Shown: positions 33,361-42,253 of the stretch, piece by piece
Position numbering within the stretch: the first letter of the stretch is position 1
Layout of the letters: every line of letters begins with the position of its first letter
Source: Bryobacterales bacterium
Lineage (GTDB): Bacteria > Acidobacteriota > Terriglobia > Bryobacterales > Bryobacteraceae
Assembly: GCA_019261985.1 (NCBI GenBank)
Contig: JAFAQY010000023.1
Location: 1 to 64,000 of the forward strand
Direction of reading: 5' to 3'
Length of the DNA stretch: 64,000 bases
Notes under the pieces: generated by a model
The model's input: only the letters and a program-made list of their open reading frames with translations
Told to the model about the DNA's origin: nothing
Databases searched by the model: none
Position numbers and translations under genes: made by a program

Positions 33361-35007
33361 TTAGTTCTGCGCCGGAAGCGTGCCGGCCAGGAAGACCGAT
33401 TCCGCTCCGTTGTCGCCGGAGTTCGACCGCGATCCTACCCGGCCGCGGGCCGTGCGGGCGATCTGCGGCGGACGCATGACGTGGAATGTTACGGCATCTC
33501 CGGCCTTTAGCGCTTGCGCGACGGCACGGACGTCGTCAGCGGTATTAACGGGCTTCCGGTTGATCGCGATGATAATGTCGCGTTCCTGTAGACCGATGTC
33601 ATCGGCGAAAGAGTCCTGCTCTACATGGGCCACGACCACTCCGCGCTTATCGGGAGTCATGCCCTTCTCGTCAGCGGAAGCCTCTCGCAATGAGATCCCG
33701 AACTTTACCGCCGCTTGAGCAGGCTCGGCTTTTCCGGAGTTCGGATTATTGAAGTTCTCGCCCACGATCTCAGGCCGGTCTTGATACAAGATGGCGCGGT
33801 CTTGAGCTACCACTTTCATGTCCATTGTCTTGCCGTCGCGATCGATGCTGAGGTTCAGGCTCTCGCCAACGGGCGTGTCCGCCACGCGCGCCATCAGATC
33901 GTCGCTGGTCCGGATCGGCTTACCGTTAATGGCCGTGATGATGTCGTCGGGCTTGATCCCGGCTTTCTCCGAAGGACCGCCCTTGGCTACTTCTTTAACA
34001 ATGACGCCGTGATCGACGCCCAAGCCCCTGAGAGTTTCCGCGGGGGCCTTCGAGTAAAAGGTAACGCCAACGGAACCACGCGTCACGCGCCCATCCCGGA
34101 TGATGTCGTTGTAAACGCGGACCACCATGTTGCTCGGCAGCGCGAAGCCGACGCCCTCCGATCCGCCGCGGCTGGTAGCGATCATCGTATTCACGCCGAT
34201 AACTTCGCCGCGGATATTGACCAGCGGTCCCCCGCTATTCCCGGGGTTGATGGCCGCATCGGTTTGAATGAAGCGCTGGAATGCGCGGGCGTCGATATCG
34301 CGGCCCAAAGCGCTCACGATGCCCAACGTGACCGACTCCTCCAACGTAAACGGAGATCCGATCGCTATGGCCCAGTCGCCAACCTGCACGGCATCGGAAT
34401 TTCCAATTGTGACCGGTTGCAAGGGGTGATGAGCGTCGATTTTAACCACAGCCAGGTCGGTTTCGAAATCCGTGCCGATGACGTGCGCGCGGTATTCGGT
34501 GGAATCGCCCATTAGCTTAACGGTGATTTTGTCGGCATTCTCCACGACGTGGTTGTTGGTCACGATGTAGCCGTTCTTATCGACGACAAAACCGGTTCCG
34601 GAAGCCTCGCGCTTGAGGGCTTGCGGGGGCACAATCTGTGGACCGTTTGGTTGCGGCCCGTTTGGTCCGAAAAAGCGGCGGAACAGATCGGAGCCGTCGT
34701 CGTCACCGTCGTCCGGCTGCTGCGATCCGCCGCGGCGGTTGCGGCCGGCTGATTCCTGCTTTTGAACGACTTCGATATACACCACGCTAGGCTGTAGCTG
34801 CTTGGCAATCTTCGTGAATTCGTTCGGAGCCTCCATAGCCTTAGGAACAGTCAGAGGCGTTGCGTCCGGAGCAACGGCCGGTCCACCTCGGGCCGCCTGC
34901 ACCTGCGTGTTGAGCAGGGTGCCGATCAAAATTCCGACCGAGAGGGTAAAAACCATCAAGGTCGCAGACATTAGTTTCTGTCGTCGGATCGTGTCAAACA
35001 GTCTCAT
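33361..35007 (-). CDS. HtrA/Deg-family serine protease with two PDZ domains
   Basis: A 548-residue periplasmic quality-control protease. An N-terminal signal anchor (about 13-35) is followed by an acidic linker rich in Gly/Asp. The catalytic triad is His153 in TNNHVVE, Asp184 in ETDLAVVKID and Ser258 in GNSGGPL. PDZ1 spans about 300-395 (GPSEKAGIKPDDIITAINGKPI) and PDZ2 about 440-530 (DDIGLQERDIIIAINRKPV). A GAGG Shine-Dalgarno precedes the ATG. It degrades or refolds misfolded envelope proteins. Confidence 0.93.
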   Translation of the reverse strand: MRLFDTIRRQKLMSATLMVFTLSVGILIGTLLNTQVQAARGGPAVAPDATPLTVPKAMEAPNEFTKIAKQLQPSVVYIEVVQKQESAGRNRRGGSQQPDDGDDDGSDLFRRFFGPNGPQPNGPQIVPPQALKREASGTGFVVDKNGYIVTNNHVVENADKITVKLMGDSTEYRAHVIGTDFETDLAVVKIDAHHPLQPVTIGNSDAVQVGDWAIAIGSPFTLEESVTLGIVSALGRDIDARAFQRFIQTDAAINPGNSGGPLVNIRGEVIGVNTMIATSRGGSEGVGFALPSNMVVRVYNDIIRDGRVTRGSVGVTFYSKAPAETLRGLGVDHGVIVKEVAKGGPSEKAGIKPDDIITAINGKPIRTSDDLMARVADTPVGESLNLSIDRDGKTMDMKVVAQDRAILYQDRPEIVGENFNNPNSGKAEPAQAAVKFGISLREASADEKGMTPDKRGVVVAHVEQDSFADDIGLQERDIIIAINRKPVNTADDVRAVAQALKAGDAVTFHVMRPPQIARTARGRVGSRSNSGDNGAESVFLAGTLPAQN

Positions 35008-35045
35008 AGCCTTTTCCTCGTGATTGCGGGAGGGTCCTCCATCTA

Positions 35046-35051
35046 ATTATA
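35046..35051 (-). promoter_or_regulatory. Possible -10 box of the htrA gene
   Basis: TATAAT on the minus strand 39 bases before the htrA ATG. No good -35 box is seen at 17 bases, so support is weak. Confidence 0.3.
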
Positions 35052-35201
35052 GTGTTGCGCGAATAAAGGGCGGGCGCGGAACGAATCCGGCGGGCTCGTT
35101 CTCACCTTGCCGCCGCGAGCACATAGACGTGCATACCCGGCAAACGTTACGAAACGGCCCGCCGGGTGCCTGCGCCGGCCTGGCTGAGCGATACTAGGCG
35201 T

Positions 35202-35603
35202 ATGAAAAAGCTGTTCGCTTCCGTCCTTCTGGCTCTGTTGCCTGTGGGAGCCCTGCCTGCGCGCGCGGAAAAGAAAACGAAGCTCGAGATTCACGTAACT
35301 AACCAGGAAGGCAAACCCGTTGGAAATGCCTCGGTCATCGTCAAATTCGTGAACTCGTCCCTTGGCGTCCTCAAAACCAAGAAATCGTGGGAGTTGCGTA
35401 CCTCGCAGGAAGGGATGGCGCGCATCCCGGACATTCCGCGAGGCAAAGTGCAGATTCAAGTGATCGCTAAGAACTACCAGACCTTCGGGGATACATTCGA
35501 TGTCAAGGAAGAAGAAAGAACCATCGACATCGTCCTGAACTTGCCGCAGCAGCAATACTCGGCTCACGGCCCGAACGATCCGACGGCCGGCGGCCACAAA
35601 TAG
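35202..35603 (+). CDS. Exported carboxypeptidase-regulatory-like (Ig-fold) protein
   Basis: A 133-residue protein: signal peptide (about 1-23, LFASVLLALLPVGALPARA), then one beta-sandwich domain (KLEIHVTNQEGKPVGNASVIVKF, EGMARIPDIPRGKVQIQVIAKNYQTFGDTFDV) as in carboxypeptidase regulatory-like domains, and a short Pro/Gly tail. It is likely periplasmic and structural or binding rather than enzymatic. The frame opens earlier (35166), but only the ATG at 35202 gives a clean signal peptide. Confidence 0.78.
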   Translation: MKKLFASVLLALLPVGALPARAEKKTKLEIHVTNQEGKPVGNASVIVKFVNSSLGVLKTKKSWELRTSQEGMARIPDIPRGKVQIQVIAKNYQTFGDTFDVKEEERTIDIVLNLPQQQYSAHGPNDPTAGGHK

Positions 35604-35680
35604 TACCTGTCCTACGGTTCACTATGGCGGCCTGTGAGAGAAAGGAGGGCAGTCGTCCCTCGAACGTCTGCCCCCGGTGT

Positions 35681-36277
35681 TTAGCCGACGCGGCGGTCTC
35701 TATACGTAGTCCGGCCCTCCGAGTCCACAGTGCGCGTCTCGACGCCGTGGGTGCTCGCCGCCTTCTCACCAGCCGACGAAACGTCTTCGGCGCCTGTGCG
35801 CTTCATCAGTTCCTTGGCTCGGTCAATCTCATCGGAAGTGTCGCAGTGGATTGACATAAGCACGCCGCCATTTTTTACGCGGCCTTCGTAGCGCTTCGCT
35901 TCATACTCGGGGATTCCCATTCCGATCAAAGCACCAACAAGTGTGCCAACGGCCCCTCCGGTTCCAATTCCCGCCAACGTGGCAACGATCGGGCCCGCGG
36001 CGATGAGCGGACCAACGCCCGGGATTGCGAGACTCCCGATTCCGGCGAGCAAACCGAGTGTCCCTCCAAGGGCTCCCCCTGCGACTGCGCCGGTTGTCGC
36101 ACCCTCCGGAGCTTTCGTGTTTTTCTCGTGCGCGAATTGCCGAGTGGTTTCGTTGTCCGCGACCAAAACCGAGACGTCTTGGTCCGCAAACCCCGCAGAC
36201 CGTACCGTATCCACGGCCCGTTCCGCATCGGTCAGTGATTTATAAATGCCATATACGGCAGTATTTTTTCCAGCCAT
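35681..36277 (-). CDS. YflT-like general-stress domain protein with glycine-rich membrane segment
   Basis: A 198-residue protein. The N-terminal 50 residues (VYGIYKSLTDAERAVDTVRSAGFADQDVSVLV) match the heat/general-stress (YflT/17M) fold. A long Gly/Ala-rich segment (about residues 60-120) could form two membrane helices. A second copy-like alpha/beta unit follows (RVKNGGVLMSIHCDTSDEIDRAKELMKRTGAEDV). The extreme C-terminus is hydrophilic (TYRDRRVG). Probably induced by stress; neighbours support that. Confidence 0.75.
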   Translation of the reverse strand: MAGKNTAVYGIYKSLTDAERAVDTVRSAGFADQDVSVLVADNETTRQFAHEKNTKAPEGATTGAVAGGALGGTLGLLAGIGSLAIPGVGPLIAAGPIVATLAGIGTGGAVGTLVGALIGMGIPEYEAKRYEGRVKNGGVLMSIHCDTSDEIDRAKELMKRTGAEDVSSAGEKAASTHGVETRTVDSEGRTTYRDRRVG

Positions 36278-36310
36278 TTGATTTCTCCTTTTCAGTTTGG
36301 CGGTAAAAGA

Positions 36311-36715
36311 CTATTTCCTTGGACTGGTATTTTCTTTGCTCGCGACGGTCAAGTCGTTTTGAACCGGAGCAGTTCCGGCAACTTCCTTCACTTTCGCCTC
36401 CACCGCTGCCTTCTCCTCTTCCGAGCGGACCGGCCCCTTCAAGGTGACGGTTCCGCCCTGGACGACGACCTTAACGTTATGAGCGTAGGTTGACAGGGAT
36501 TTATCGCCAGTGATGGATTTGCGAATATCCTGCGCCAGCTTACGGTCTGTTGCATTCTCTTTTTGCTGATCCGCCGTAGGCGTAGCCGTTTTATTTGCGC
36601 GGCTGTTGTCCGGCGAGGTTGCCGGGGTTTGAGCCGACGCGGGAAGCGCGATCGCAAAGGCAGAGAGTCCTAATACGATCGCGATTTTATTTACGGTCGG
36701 TTTAATAGTACACAT
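36311..36715 (-). CDS. Exported BON-domain protein
   Basis: A 134-residue protein with a signal peptide (about 8-28, IAIVLGLSAFAIALPASA), a Thr/Asn-rich linker and one BON domain (KLAQDIRKSITGDKSLSTYAHNVKVVVQGGTVTLKGPV, then EVAGTAPVQNDLTV). BON domains bind phospholipid or help stabilise the envelope (OsmY-like). The ATG at 36715 is chosen because it gives a standard signal peptide; the frame continues upstream to 36766. Confidence 0.82.
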   Translation of the reverse strand: MCTIKPTVNKIAIVLGLSAFAIALPASAQTPATSPDNSRANKTATPTADQQKENATDRKLAQDIRKSITGDKSLSTYAHNVKVVVQGGTVTLKGPVRSEEEKAAVEAKVKEVAGTAPVQNDLTVASKENTSPRK

Positions 36716-36935
36716 GCCCCTCAGCGGAGCATTTGCCCGGCCACAATCGGCGCACTCCAGATTCATAGATTCTGGAGCCGGCCCAGTAATTTTCGGGATG
36801 AAACGTGCGCAGAAATTACGCGCTCTTACAAATGCGCATGCACGAAAATGCGCACACTGCCGGTGTGCGCCGGCTTTGAGCGTCCCGCGGGGAAGCCGCC
36901 GTCTGCTGGCCTTAAAACTGCTCTGCTGCTCCTAG
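36716..36935. other. Intergenic region between bon and topoisomerase genes
   Basis: A 220-bp divergent gap. It contains a perfect 8-bp stem GCGCACAC/GTGTGCGC at 36850-36870 and other short TGCGCA motifs, but no gene and no clear promoter. Confidence 0.4.
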
Positions 36936-38096
36936 ATGGGGCCCCGCCCAGAAGTTCCACGTTCGGTCCCCCCCGACGTTTCCGCGCGTGAAGCTGGTCT
37001 AAGATACGTCACGGATCAGATTCCCGGTATTTCGCGAGTTGGCCAACAGCGCGATGGGAGCGCTGCAAGGCAATCCGTCGCCAGGCCGAACCGGGCCGTA
37101 TCGCGCGCGGGACGCAATCCACAGCCATTTCGTTACCTGGATCCGCAGGGCCGGCGCGTCCGCGATAAAGAAACACTCGACCGAATCCGCTCCCTGGTAA
37201 TTCCTCCTGCCTGGACCGACGTATGGATTTGTCCATTTCCGAAAGGGCACCTGCAGGTAACCGCGCGCGATTCAAAAGGACGAAAGCAGTACCGCTACCA
37301 CCCTATGTATCGTTTGGTGCGGGAGAAAACAAAATATGAACGCATGATTTTGTTCGGAGAATTGCTTCCCACCATTCGCCAAAGTGTCCACCATGATCTG
37401 TCGCGCCCCGGTTTGCCGAAAGAGAAGGTGCTTGCCGCAGTTGTACGGATCATGGATCTAGCGCACATTCGAGTGGGGAATGAGGAATACGCGCGGCAGA
37501 ATCAATCGTACGGGCTCACCACAATGCGCGACAAACACGTGCAAATTCAGGGAGACTGTGCACGGTTCCGGTTTCGAGGAAAAAGCGGAAAGGCCACGGA
37601 ATTCGAAATCCACGACCGGCGGCTAACGTCCATCGTCGCGCGGTGCCGCGATCTGCCCGGCTATGAGCTGTTTCAATTTCTGAACGATCAGCGCGAGCCG
37701 GAATCGATCGATTCCACAATGGTCAACGATTACCTTCGCGCCGTCGCGGGTGAGGATATTACGGCCAAAGACTTCCGGACATGGCACGGCACGGTGCATG
37801 CGGCCGTGCAGCTTTCTCTTTGCGGCGCCTGTTCGGCGGAGACAGAGATGAAGAAGAACATCGTCGCTGCGATTAAGGCCGTCGCCGAGCGCCTGGGAAA
37901 TCGTCCGGCCGTGTGCCGCAAACATTACGTGCATCCTTCGATTCTGGAGGCTTACACTTCGGGAATTTTGAGTGAGGTCATGAAGGTCGTGGAGTCCGAG
38001 GATGATACTCTTGGCCTGACACAAGCTGAGAAATGTGTGTTGAATCTGCTTCGTAGAGAGCGCCACGCAGCCCAGCAGACGAGCAGGGCCGCATGA
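36936..38096 (+). CDS. DNA topoisomerase IB
   Basis: A 386-residue type IB (poxvirus/eukaryote-like) topoisomerase, which relaxes supercoils by a 3'-phosphotyrosine intermediate. N-terminal domain: AGLRYVTDQIPGISR, FRYLDPQGRRVRDKETLDRIRSLVIPPAWTDVWICP split. Catalytic domain: HIRVGNEEYARQNQSYGLTTMRDKHV, FRFRGKSGK (catalytic Lys), TWHGTVHAA, and the nucleophile Tyr in VCRKHYVHPSILEAY. A Gln/Arg/Ala-rich insert of about 25 residues interrupts the N-terminal domain. It overlaps the DUF1003 gene by four bases. Confidence 0.93.
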   Translation: MGPRPEVPRSVPPDVSAREAGLRYVTDQIPGISRVGQQRDGSAARQSVARPNRAVSRAGRNPQPFRYLDPQGRRVRDKETLDRIRSLVIPPAWTDVWICPFPKGHLQVTARDSKGRKQYRYHPMYRLVREKTKYERMILFGELLPTIRQSVHHDLSRPGLPKEKVLAAVVRIMDLAHIRVGNEEYARQNQSYGLTTMRDKHVQIQGDCARFRFRGKSGKATEFEIHDRRLTSIVARCRDLPGYELFQFLNDQREPESIDSTMVNDYLRAVAGEDITAKDFRTWHGTVHAAVQLSLCGACSAETEMKKNIVAAIKAVAERLGNRPAVCRKHYVHPSILEAYTSGILSEVMKVVESEDDTLGLTQAEKCVLNLLRRERHAAQQTSRAA

Positions 38097-38614
38097 AGAT
38101 CACCCCGAAATTGACGGCCACATCGACGGTCGCACAGGACAATATATCGCGCATTGTCCGGCTTGAAACCGAGTTTTTGGAAAAAAGAAGTTTCGCGGAG
38201 CGGATCGGAGATCGAATTGCCGACTTCATGGGCAGTATTCAGTTTGTTCTCATCCATGTCGTGTGGTTCACGTTATGGATCGTCGTAAATATCTCGTTCG
38301 TGCCGCTGCCGCACTTCGATCCCTACCCGTTTCTGCTGCTGGGGCAGATCGTCTCGATTGAAGCTGTGCTGTTAAGCACCTTCGTGCTGATGAAGCAGAA
38401 CCGGATGAGCCGCCGCGCCGATCAACGGGAGCATTTGGACTTGCAAATCAATCTGCTTTCCGAGCAGGAATTAACGAAATTGCTTCAGCTCACGCGCCTT
38501 CTGTGCGAACGCCATGGAATTGTGGAAGCCCGCGATGAGCAGGTGAAAGAGTTGGCGAAGGAGACCGCGGTAGAGGAGTTGGCCGAGACGCTGAAACGGG
38601 AGATGCCGGATTGA
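38093..38614 (+). CDS. DUF1003 membrane protein
   Basis: A 173-residue protein with GDRIADFMGSIQFVLIHVVWFTLWIVVN split and FDPYPFLLLGQIVSIEAVLLSTFVLMKQNRMS, the two-helix DUF1003 signature, followed by a soluble helical C-terminus (RADQREHLDLQINLLSEQELTKLL). It starts inside the topoisomerase stop codon (ATGA). Function is unknown; members are often in stress or ion-homeostasis contexts. Confidence 0.88.
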   Translation: MKITPKLTATSTVAQDNISRIVRLETEFLEKRSFAERIGDRIADFMGSIQFVLIHVVWFTLWIVVNISFVPLPHFDPYPFLLLGQIVSIEAVLLSTFVLMKQNRMSRRADQREHLDLQINLLSEQELTKLLQLTRLLCERHGIVEARDEQVKELAKETAVEELAETLKREMPD

Positions 38615-38678
38615 TTGAGGTGTCCCGGCCGCTGTAGCTATAGGATTCCCCGTACCACCCGCGATATCCTTAAAAATC

Positions 38679-41621
38679 GTGCGTGCACTCGTGTTTTTGG
38701 TGTTCGTCGCATCGATCGGCGCAGCCCGTGCGCTAGGGCAGAACACTCCCGATTTTGAAGGTAAGCCCATCACCCGAATCGATTTCGAGCCGCCGTTGTC
38801 AGGCCAGCCGATGCCTGGCCCCGAACTCGACCGAAGAATGGCTCTTCAAATCGGAGCGCCGTTGCGCATGGTGGATGTGCGCGATGCGATCGAGCAGCTT
38901 TACGCGACGGGCCGCTACTCCGACATATCGGTGGACGCGCGCGCCGAAGAAAACGGCGTTGCGCTGCGGGTGGATACGGTATTCAATTACTTCATCAGCG
39001 GCGTGAATATCGAAGGCGAGGCCGACCCTCCCAACCGAGATCAGCTTCGAGCGGCCACGAAACTGGAACTGGGCAGGCTTTTCGGCGGGAATGTCGCGAT
39101 AAATCAGGCCGAGCAAAATATGCAGGAACGGTTACGCGCCAACGGCCTCTACTCGGCCAACATTGAGACCCGTGTGGATCGCACCAATTTAACCGAAGAG
39201 GCGAATATTTTCTTTACCATCGAAACGGGCAAGCGAGCCCGTTTCGGCGGAGTGGAGTTCCTCGGCGAGACCGAGCTCTCTACATCCAAGTTGATCCGCC
39301 GCACCGGCTGGCATCGCGGTTTGGCTTTTGTCGTCTTGCCCGGGTGGCGCGAATTCACGCAAAGCCGCCTGCAATCCGGAATCGGCCGGGTGCAGTCGAC
39401 CATCCAACGCGGTGACCACTGGCAGGCGCGGGTCACGCTGGAGGAGCTTCAATTCCATCCGGAAACGAATCGCGTAACACCGGTCCTGCGCATCGATAAC
39501 GGACCCGTCCTTACAGTAACGACCACCGGACTCAAGCTCTCCGCCGGGAAATTGCACGATCTTGTGCCGATCTATCAGGAACGCACTAGCGATCGCGGCT
39601 TGCTTTTAGAGGGAGAGCGCAGCCTCCGCAATTACTTCCAATCGCAAGGATATTTCGATGCCTCGGTCGAAGTCTCCGATCACCTGGAGGACAACCGTAC
39701 GGCCGTAAATTACGATATCGTGCGCGGCCTGCGCCATAAACTGGTAAAAATCCAAATCACTGGCAACCGTTACTTCGATACTCCAACCCTGCGCGAACGG
39801 CTATCCATGGCGCCGGCGGAATTCCCGCGCTACCGCTGGGGAAAGTTTTCACAGCGCCTGATGGATCAGGATAAAAACTCGATTGAATATCTGTACCGCT
39901 CCAACGGATTTCGCGATGCTGAGGTGATGATTCCGCGGCCCGTGGACAATTACAACGGCAAGACCGGCGATCTTGAAGTGGAGATCCAGGTCAACGAAGG
40001 CGTGCAATGGCTGGTTCATTCGCTCGATTTCCGGGGAGTGCCCGAGGGCGATATCGAGCGTTTCCGGCCAATTTTGCAATCCATTCCGGGTCAGCCGTTC
40101 AGCGACGCTGCTGTCGCGGCCGACCGGGATACAATCCTGACCTACTACTATAACAACGGCTATTCGGATGCCACCTTCGACTGGACCGAAATGCCCGGCG
40201 CGTCGCCCAACGAGGTGGACCTCACGTTCGTCGTCGCGCTGGGAAGACAGCAAGTCGTCCGCAACGTTCTGGTCCGAGGATTACAAACGACCAGACCTGG
40301 TATTGTCGCCAATAGGATTTCGCTCATTCCCGGCGGCCCAATGGCGCAGAACGAAATTATCCAGAGCCAGCAGAAGCTCTATGACCTTCGCGTTTTCTCC
40401 AAGGTTGAGACGGCGCTGCAAAACCCGGATGGCGAAGAAGACAGCAAATACGTGCTATTCCATCTGGACGAAGCTAGCCGTTACTCGTTTAACGCCGGCT
40501 TCGGCGCGCAACTCGGCCGCATAGGCGGGGGAACCACTACCCTCAGCGATCCCGCCGGTACCGCTAGTTTTAGCCCGCGCGTCTCACTTGGTGTGAGCCG
40601 GCTGAATACATTCGGACTGGGGCATACCGTGGGCCTGCAAACGCTTTTATCGACCATCGAACAGCGGGTTTTGCTGACCTACCTGGTCCCGCAATTTCAA
40701 GGCAACGACAATTTCTCGCTGAGTGTTTCCGGCCTGCTCGACGATTCCAACGATATCCGTACGTTCACTGCCCACCGGCTGGAAGCGTCCATACAGCTTG
40801 CGCAGCGCCTCAGCCGCGCGAACACGATTCAATATCGCTACACATACCGGCACGTAACTATTCCCGAGGATACGCTGAAAATCTCGCCGGAGCTGATCCC
40901 GCTGTTTTCGCAGCCGGATCTCACGGGCAGCCTGTCTTTTTCCTTCATTCAGGATAGGCGCGACGATCCCGCTAACTCAACCCGGGGATTTCTCAACACC
41001 ATCGATTTCGGTTTCGCTGGAAGCAAACTGGGATCAGAGACGGATTTCACCCGCTTGCAACTGCGTAACTCGACCTACACGCGAATCGGCCGCGACCTCG
41101 TTTTTGCGCGCACGACTACCTTCGGCTACATCCAGAGATTGGGCGGCGTGCCTGGAATCCCCCTAGCCGAGCGTTTCTTTTCCGGCGGCGCCACTACCAA
41201 TCGCGCCTTTCCCGAAAATCAGGCCGGCCCGCGCGACCTGGAAACCGGATTTCCTCTCGGCGGAAACGCATTTTTGTTTAACTCGCTGGAGTTGCGGTTT
41301 CCGCTGATCGGAGATAATGTCGGCGGCGTCCTTTTTCATGACATGGGCAATGTCTACTCCGATGTCAACAGTATTAGTCTGCGATTCCGGCAAATTAACA
41401 ATCAGGATTTTAATTACGCAGTGCATGGATTCGGCTTCGGAATCCGCTATCGCACACCGATCGGTCCCATTCGCGTGGACTTCAGCCTAAGCCCGAATTC
41501 GCCTCGGTTCGTAGGCTATTCGGGCACGCTGGACCAACTTCTGGCGGGAACGGGAACCCCCAACGTACCCCAGCGCATCAACACGTTTCAATTTCATTTC
41601 TCGCTGGGGCAGACGTTTTGA
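38679..41621 (+). CDS. Omp85-family outer membrane protein, TamA/BamA-like, with many POTRA domains
   Basis: A 980-residue outer-membrane protein: signal peptide (1-21), then roughly 600 residues of repeated POTRA-type units (for example RMVDVRDAIEQLYATGRYSDI, LFGGNVAINQAEQNMQERLRANGLYSANIE split, ERSLRNYFQSQGYFDASVEV, LMDQDKNSIEYLYRSNGFRDAEV, AADRDTILTYYYNNGYSDAT), and a C-terminal 16-strand barrel from about 640. The barrel has the SFIQDRRDDPANSTRGF and FFSGGATTNRAF motifs and ends in Phe, the Bam targeting signal. The neighbouring TamB-like gene argues for a TamA-like role. GTG start. Confidence 0.9.
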   Translation: MRALVFLVFVASIGAARALGQNTPDFEGKPITRIDFEPPLSGQPMPGPELDRRMALQIGAPLRMVDVRDAIEQLYATGRYSDISVDARAEENGVALRVDTVFNYFISGVNIEGEADPPNRDQLRAATKLELGRLFGGNVAINQAEQNMQERLRANGLYSANIETRVDRTNLTEEANIFFTIETGKRARFGGVEFLGETELSTSKLIRRTGWHRGLAFVVLPGWREFTQSRLQSGIGRVQSTIQRGDHWQARVTLEELQFHPETNRVTPVLRIDNGPVLTVTTTGLKLSAGKLHDLVPIYQERTSDRGLLLEGERSLRNYFQSQGYFDASVEVSDHLEDNRTAVNYDIVRGLRHKLVKIQITGNRYFDTPTLRERLSMAPAEFPRYRWGKFSQRLMDQDKNSIEYLYRSNGFRDAEVMIPRPVDNYNGKTGDLEVEIQVNEGVQWLVHSLDFRGVPEGDIERFRPILQSIPGQPFSDAAVAADRDTILTYYYNNGYSDATFDWTEMPGASPNEVDLTFVVALGRQQVVRNVLVRGLQTTRPGIVANRISLIPGGPMAQNEIIQSQQKLYDLRVFSKVETALQNPDGEEDSKYVLFHLDEASRYSFNAGFGAQLGRIGGGTTTLSDPAGTASFSPRVSLGVSRLNTFGLGHTVGLQTLLSTIEQRVLLTYLVPQFQGNDNFSLSVSGLLDDSNDIRTFTAHRLEASIQLAQRLSRANTIQYRYTYRHVTIPEDTLKISPELIPLFSQPDLTGSLSFSFIQDRRDDPANSTRGFLNTIDFGFAGSKLGSETDFTRLQLRNSTYTRIGRDLVFARTTTFGYIQRLGGVPGIPLAERFFSGGATTNRAFPENQAGPRDLETGFPLGGNAFLFNSLELRFPLIGDNVGGVLFHDMGNVYSDVNSISLRFRQINNQDFNYAVHGFGFGIRYRTPIGPIRVDFSLSPNSPRFVGYSGTLDQLLAGTGTPNVPQRINTFQFHFSLGQTF

Positions 41622-42253
41622 CTTGGGCGCTGTTGTGCACCTGCGCAGTCGCTAGCGCATATGGCGAGGTAATCGACCGCATTGCCGTCACCCTGGACAG
41701 GCAAGTGATTACGGAAAGCGATTTGATTCTCGATCTGCGGGTGGATGCGTTTATCGATCGGAAACCTGTGGATTTGAGCGTTGCCGCGCGGCGCCAAGCC
41801 GCCGAACGGCTGGTCGATCAGATCCTGATGTTTCGGGAAGCGGCGGATAGCCATCTGGATCTGAGCATGCCGGAGGATGGGCCCATGCTGATTGCGCAGG
41901 AAAAATCGCAGTTTCCGAGTGATGACGAATACCGCAACACGCTCGCCGAGTATCGCATTCGCGAATCCGAGCTACAGGAACATCTGCTGAATGGCTTGCG
42001 GGCATTGCGCTTCGCGAATCTGCGCTTCAGCCCTGAAGTGCAAATCTCGGAGGGGGATCTGCGCGAGTATTACGATAAACTCGCGGCGAGCTGGCGCACA
42101 GCGGGCCGTTCTCCCATCCCGAGTTTCGCGGACAGCCGGGATCAAGTCGAAAAGCTGCTAACGCAGGAGCGAACGATGGAGTCGCTGGATGCATGGCTCT
42201 CCACGCAGCGGCAATCGAAGCAGATTCAGTACCGGGAGGCCGCCTTCAAATGA
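41618..42253 (+). CDS. SurA-N-terminal-like periplasmic chaperone without a complete parvulin domain
   Basis: A 211-residue protein starting with TTG inside the previous stop codon (TTGA). A signal peptide (LLCTCAVASAYG) precedes the SurA N-terminal pattern VIDRIAVTLDRQVITESDLILDLRVDAFI split and RRQAAERLVDQILMFREA. The remaining helices (ESELQEHLLNGLRALRFANLRF, QISEGDLREYYDKLA) match the SurA helical core; no PpiC domain is present. It is sandwiched and translationally coupled between the Omp85 and TamB-like genes, so it probably assists the same envelope machine. Confidence 0.78.
   Translation: MTWALLCTCAVASAYGEVIDRIAVTLDRQVITESDLILDLRVDAFIDRKPVDLSVAARRQAAERLVDQILMFREAADSHLDLSMPEDGPMLIAQEKSQFPSDDEYRNTLAEYRIRESELQEHLLNGLRALRFANLRFSPEVQISEGDLREYYDKLAASWRTAGRSPIPSFADSRDQVEKLLTQERTMESLDAWLSTQRQSKQIQYREAAFK

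Noticed and set aside
36850-36870. Terminator or riboswitch at the 8-bp stem before topoisomerase IB
   Set aside because: No T-run and no recognisable riboswitch consensus; kept only as a note in the gap entry.
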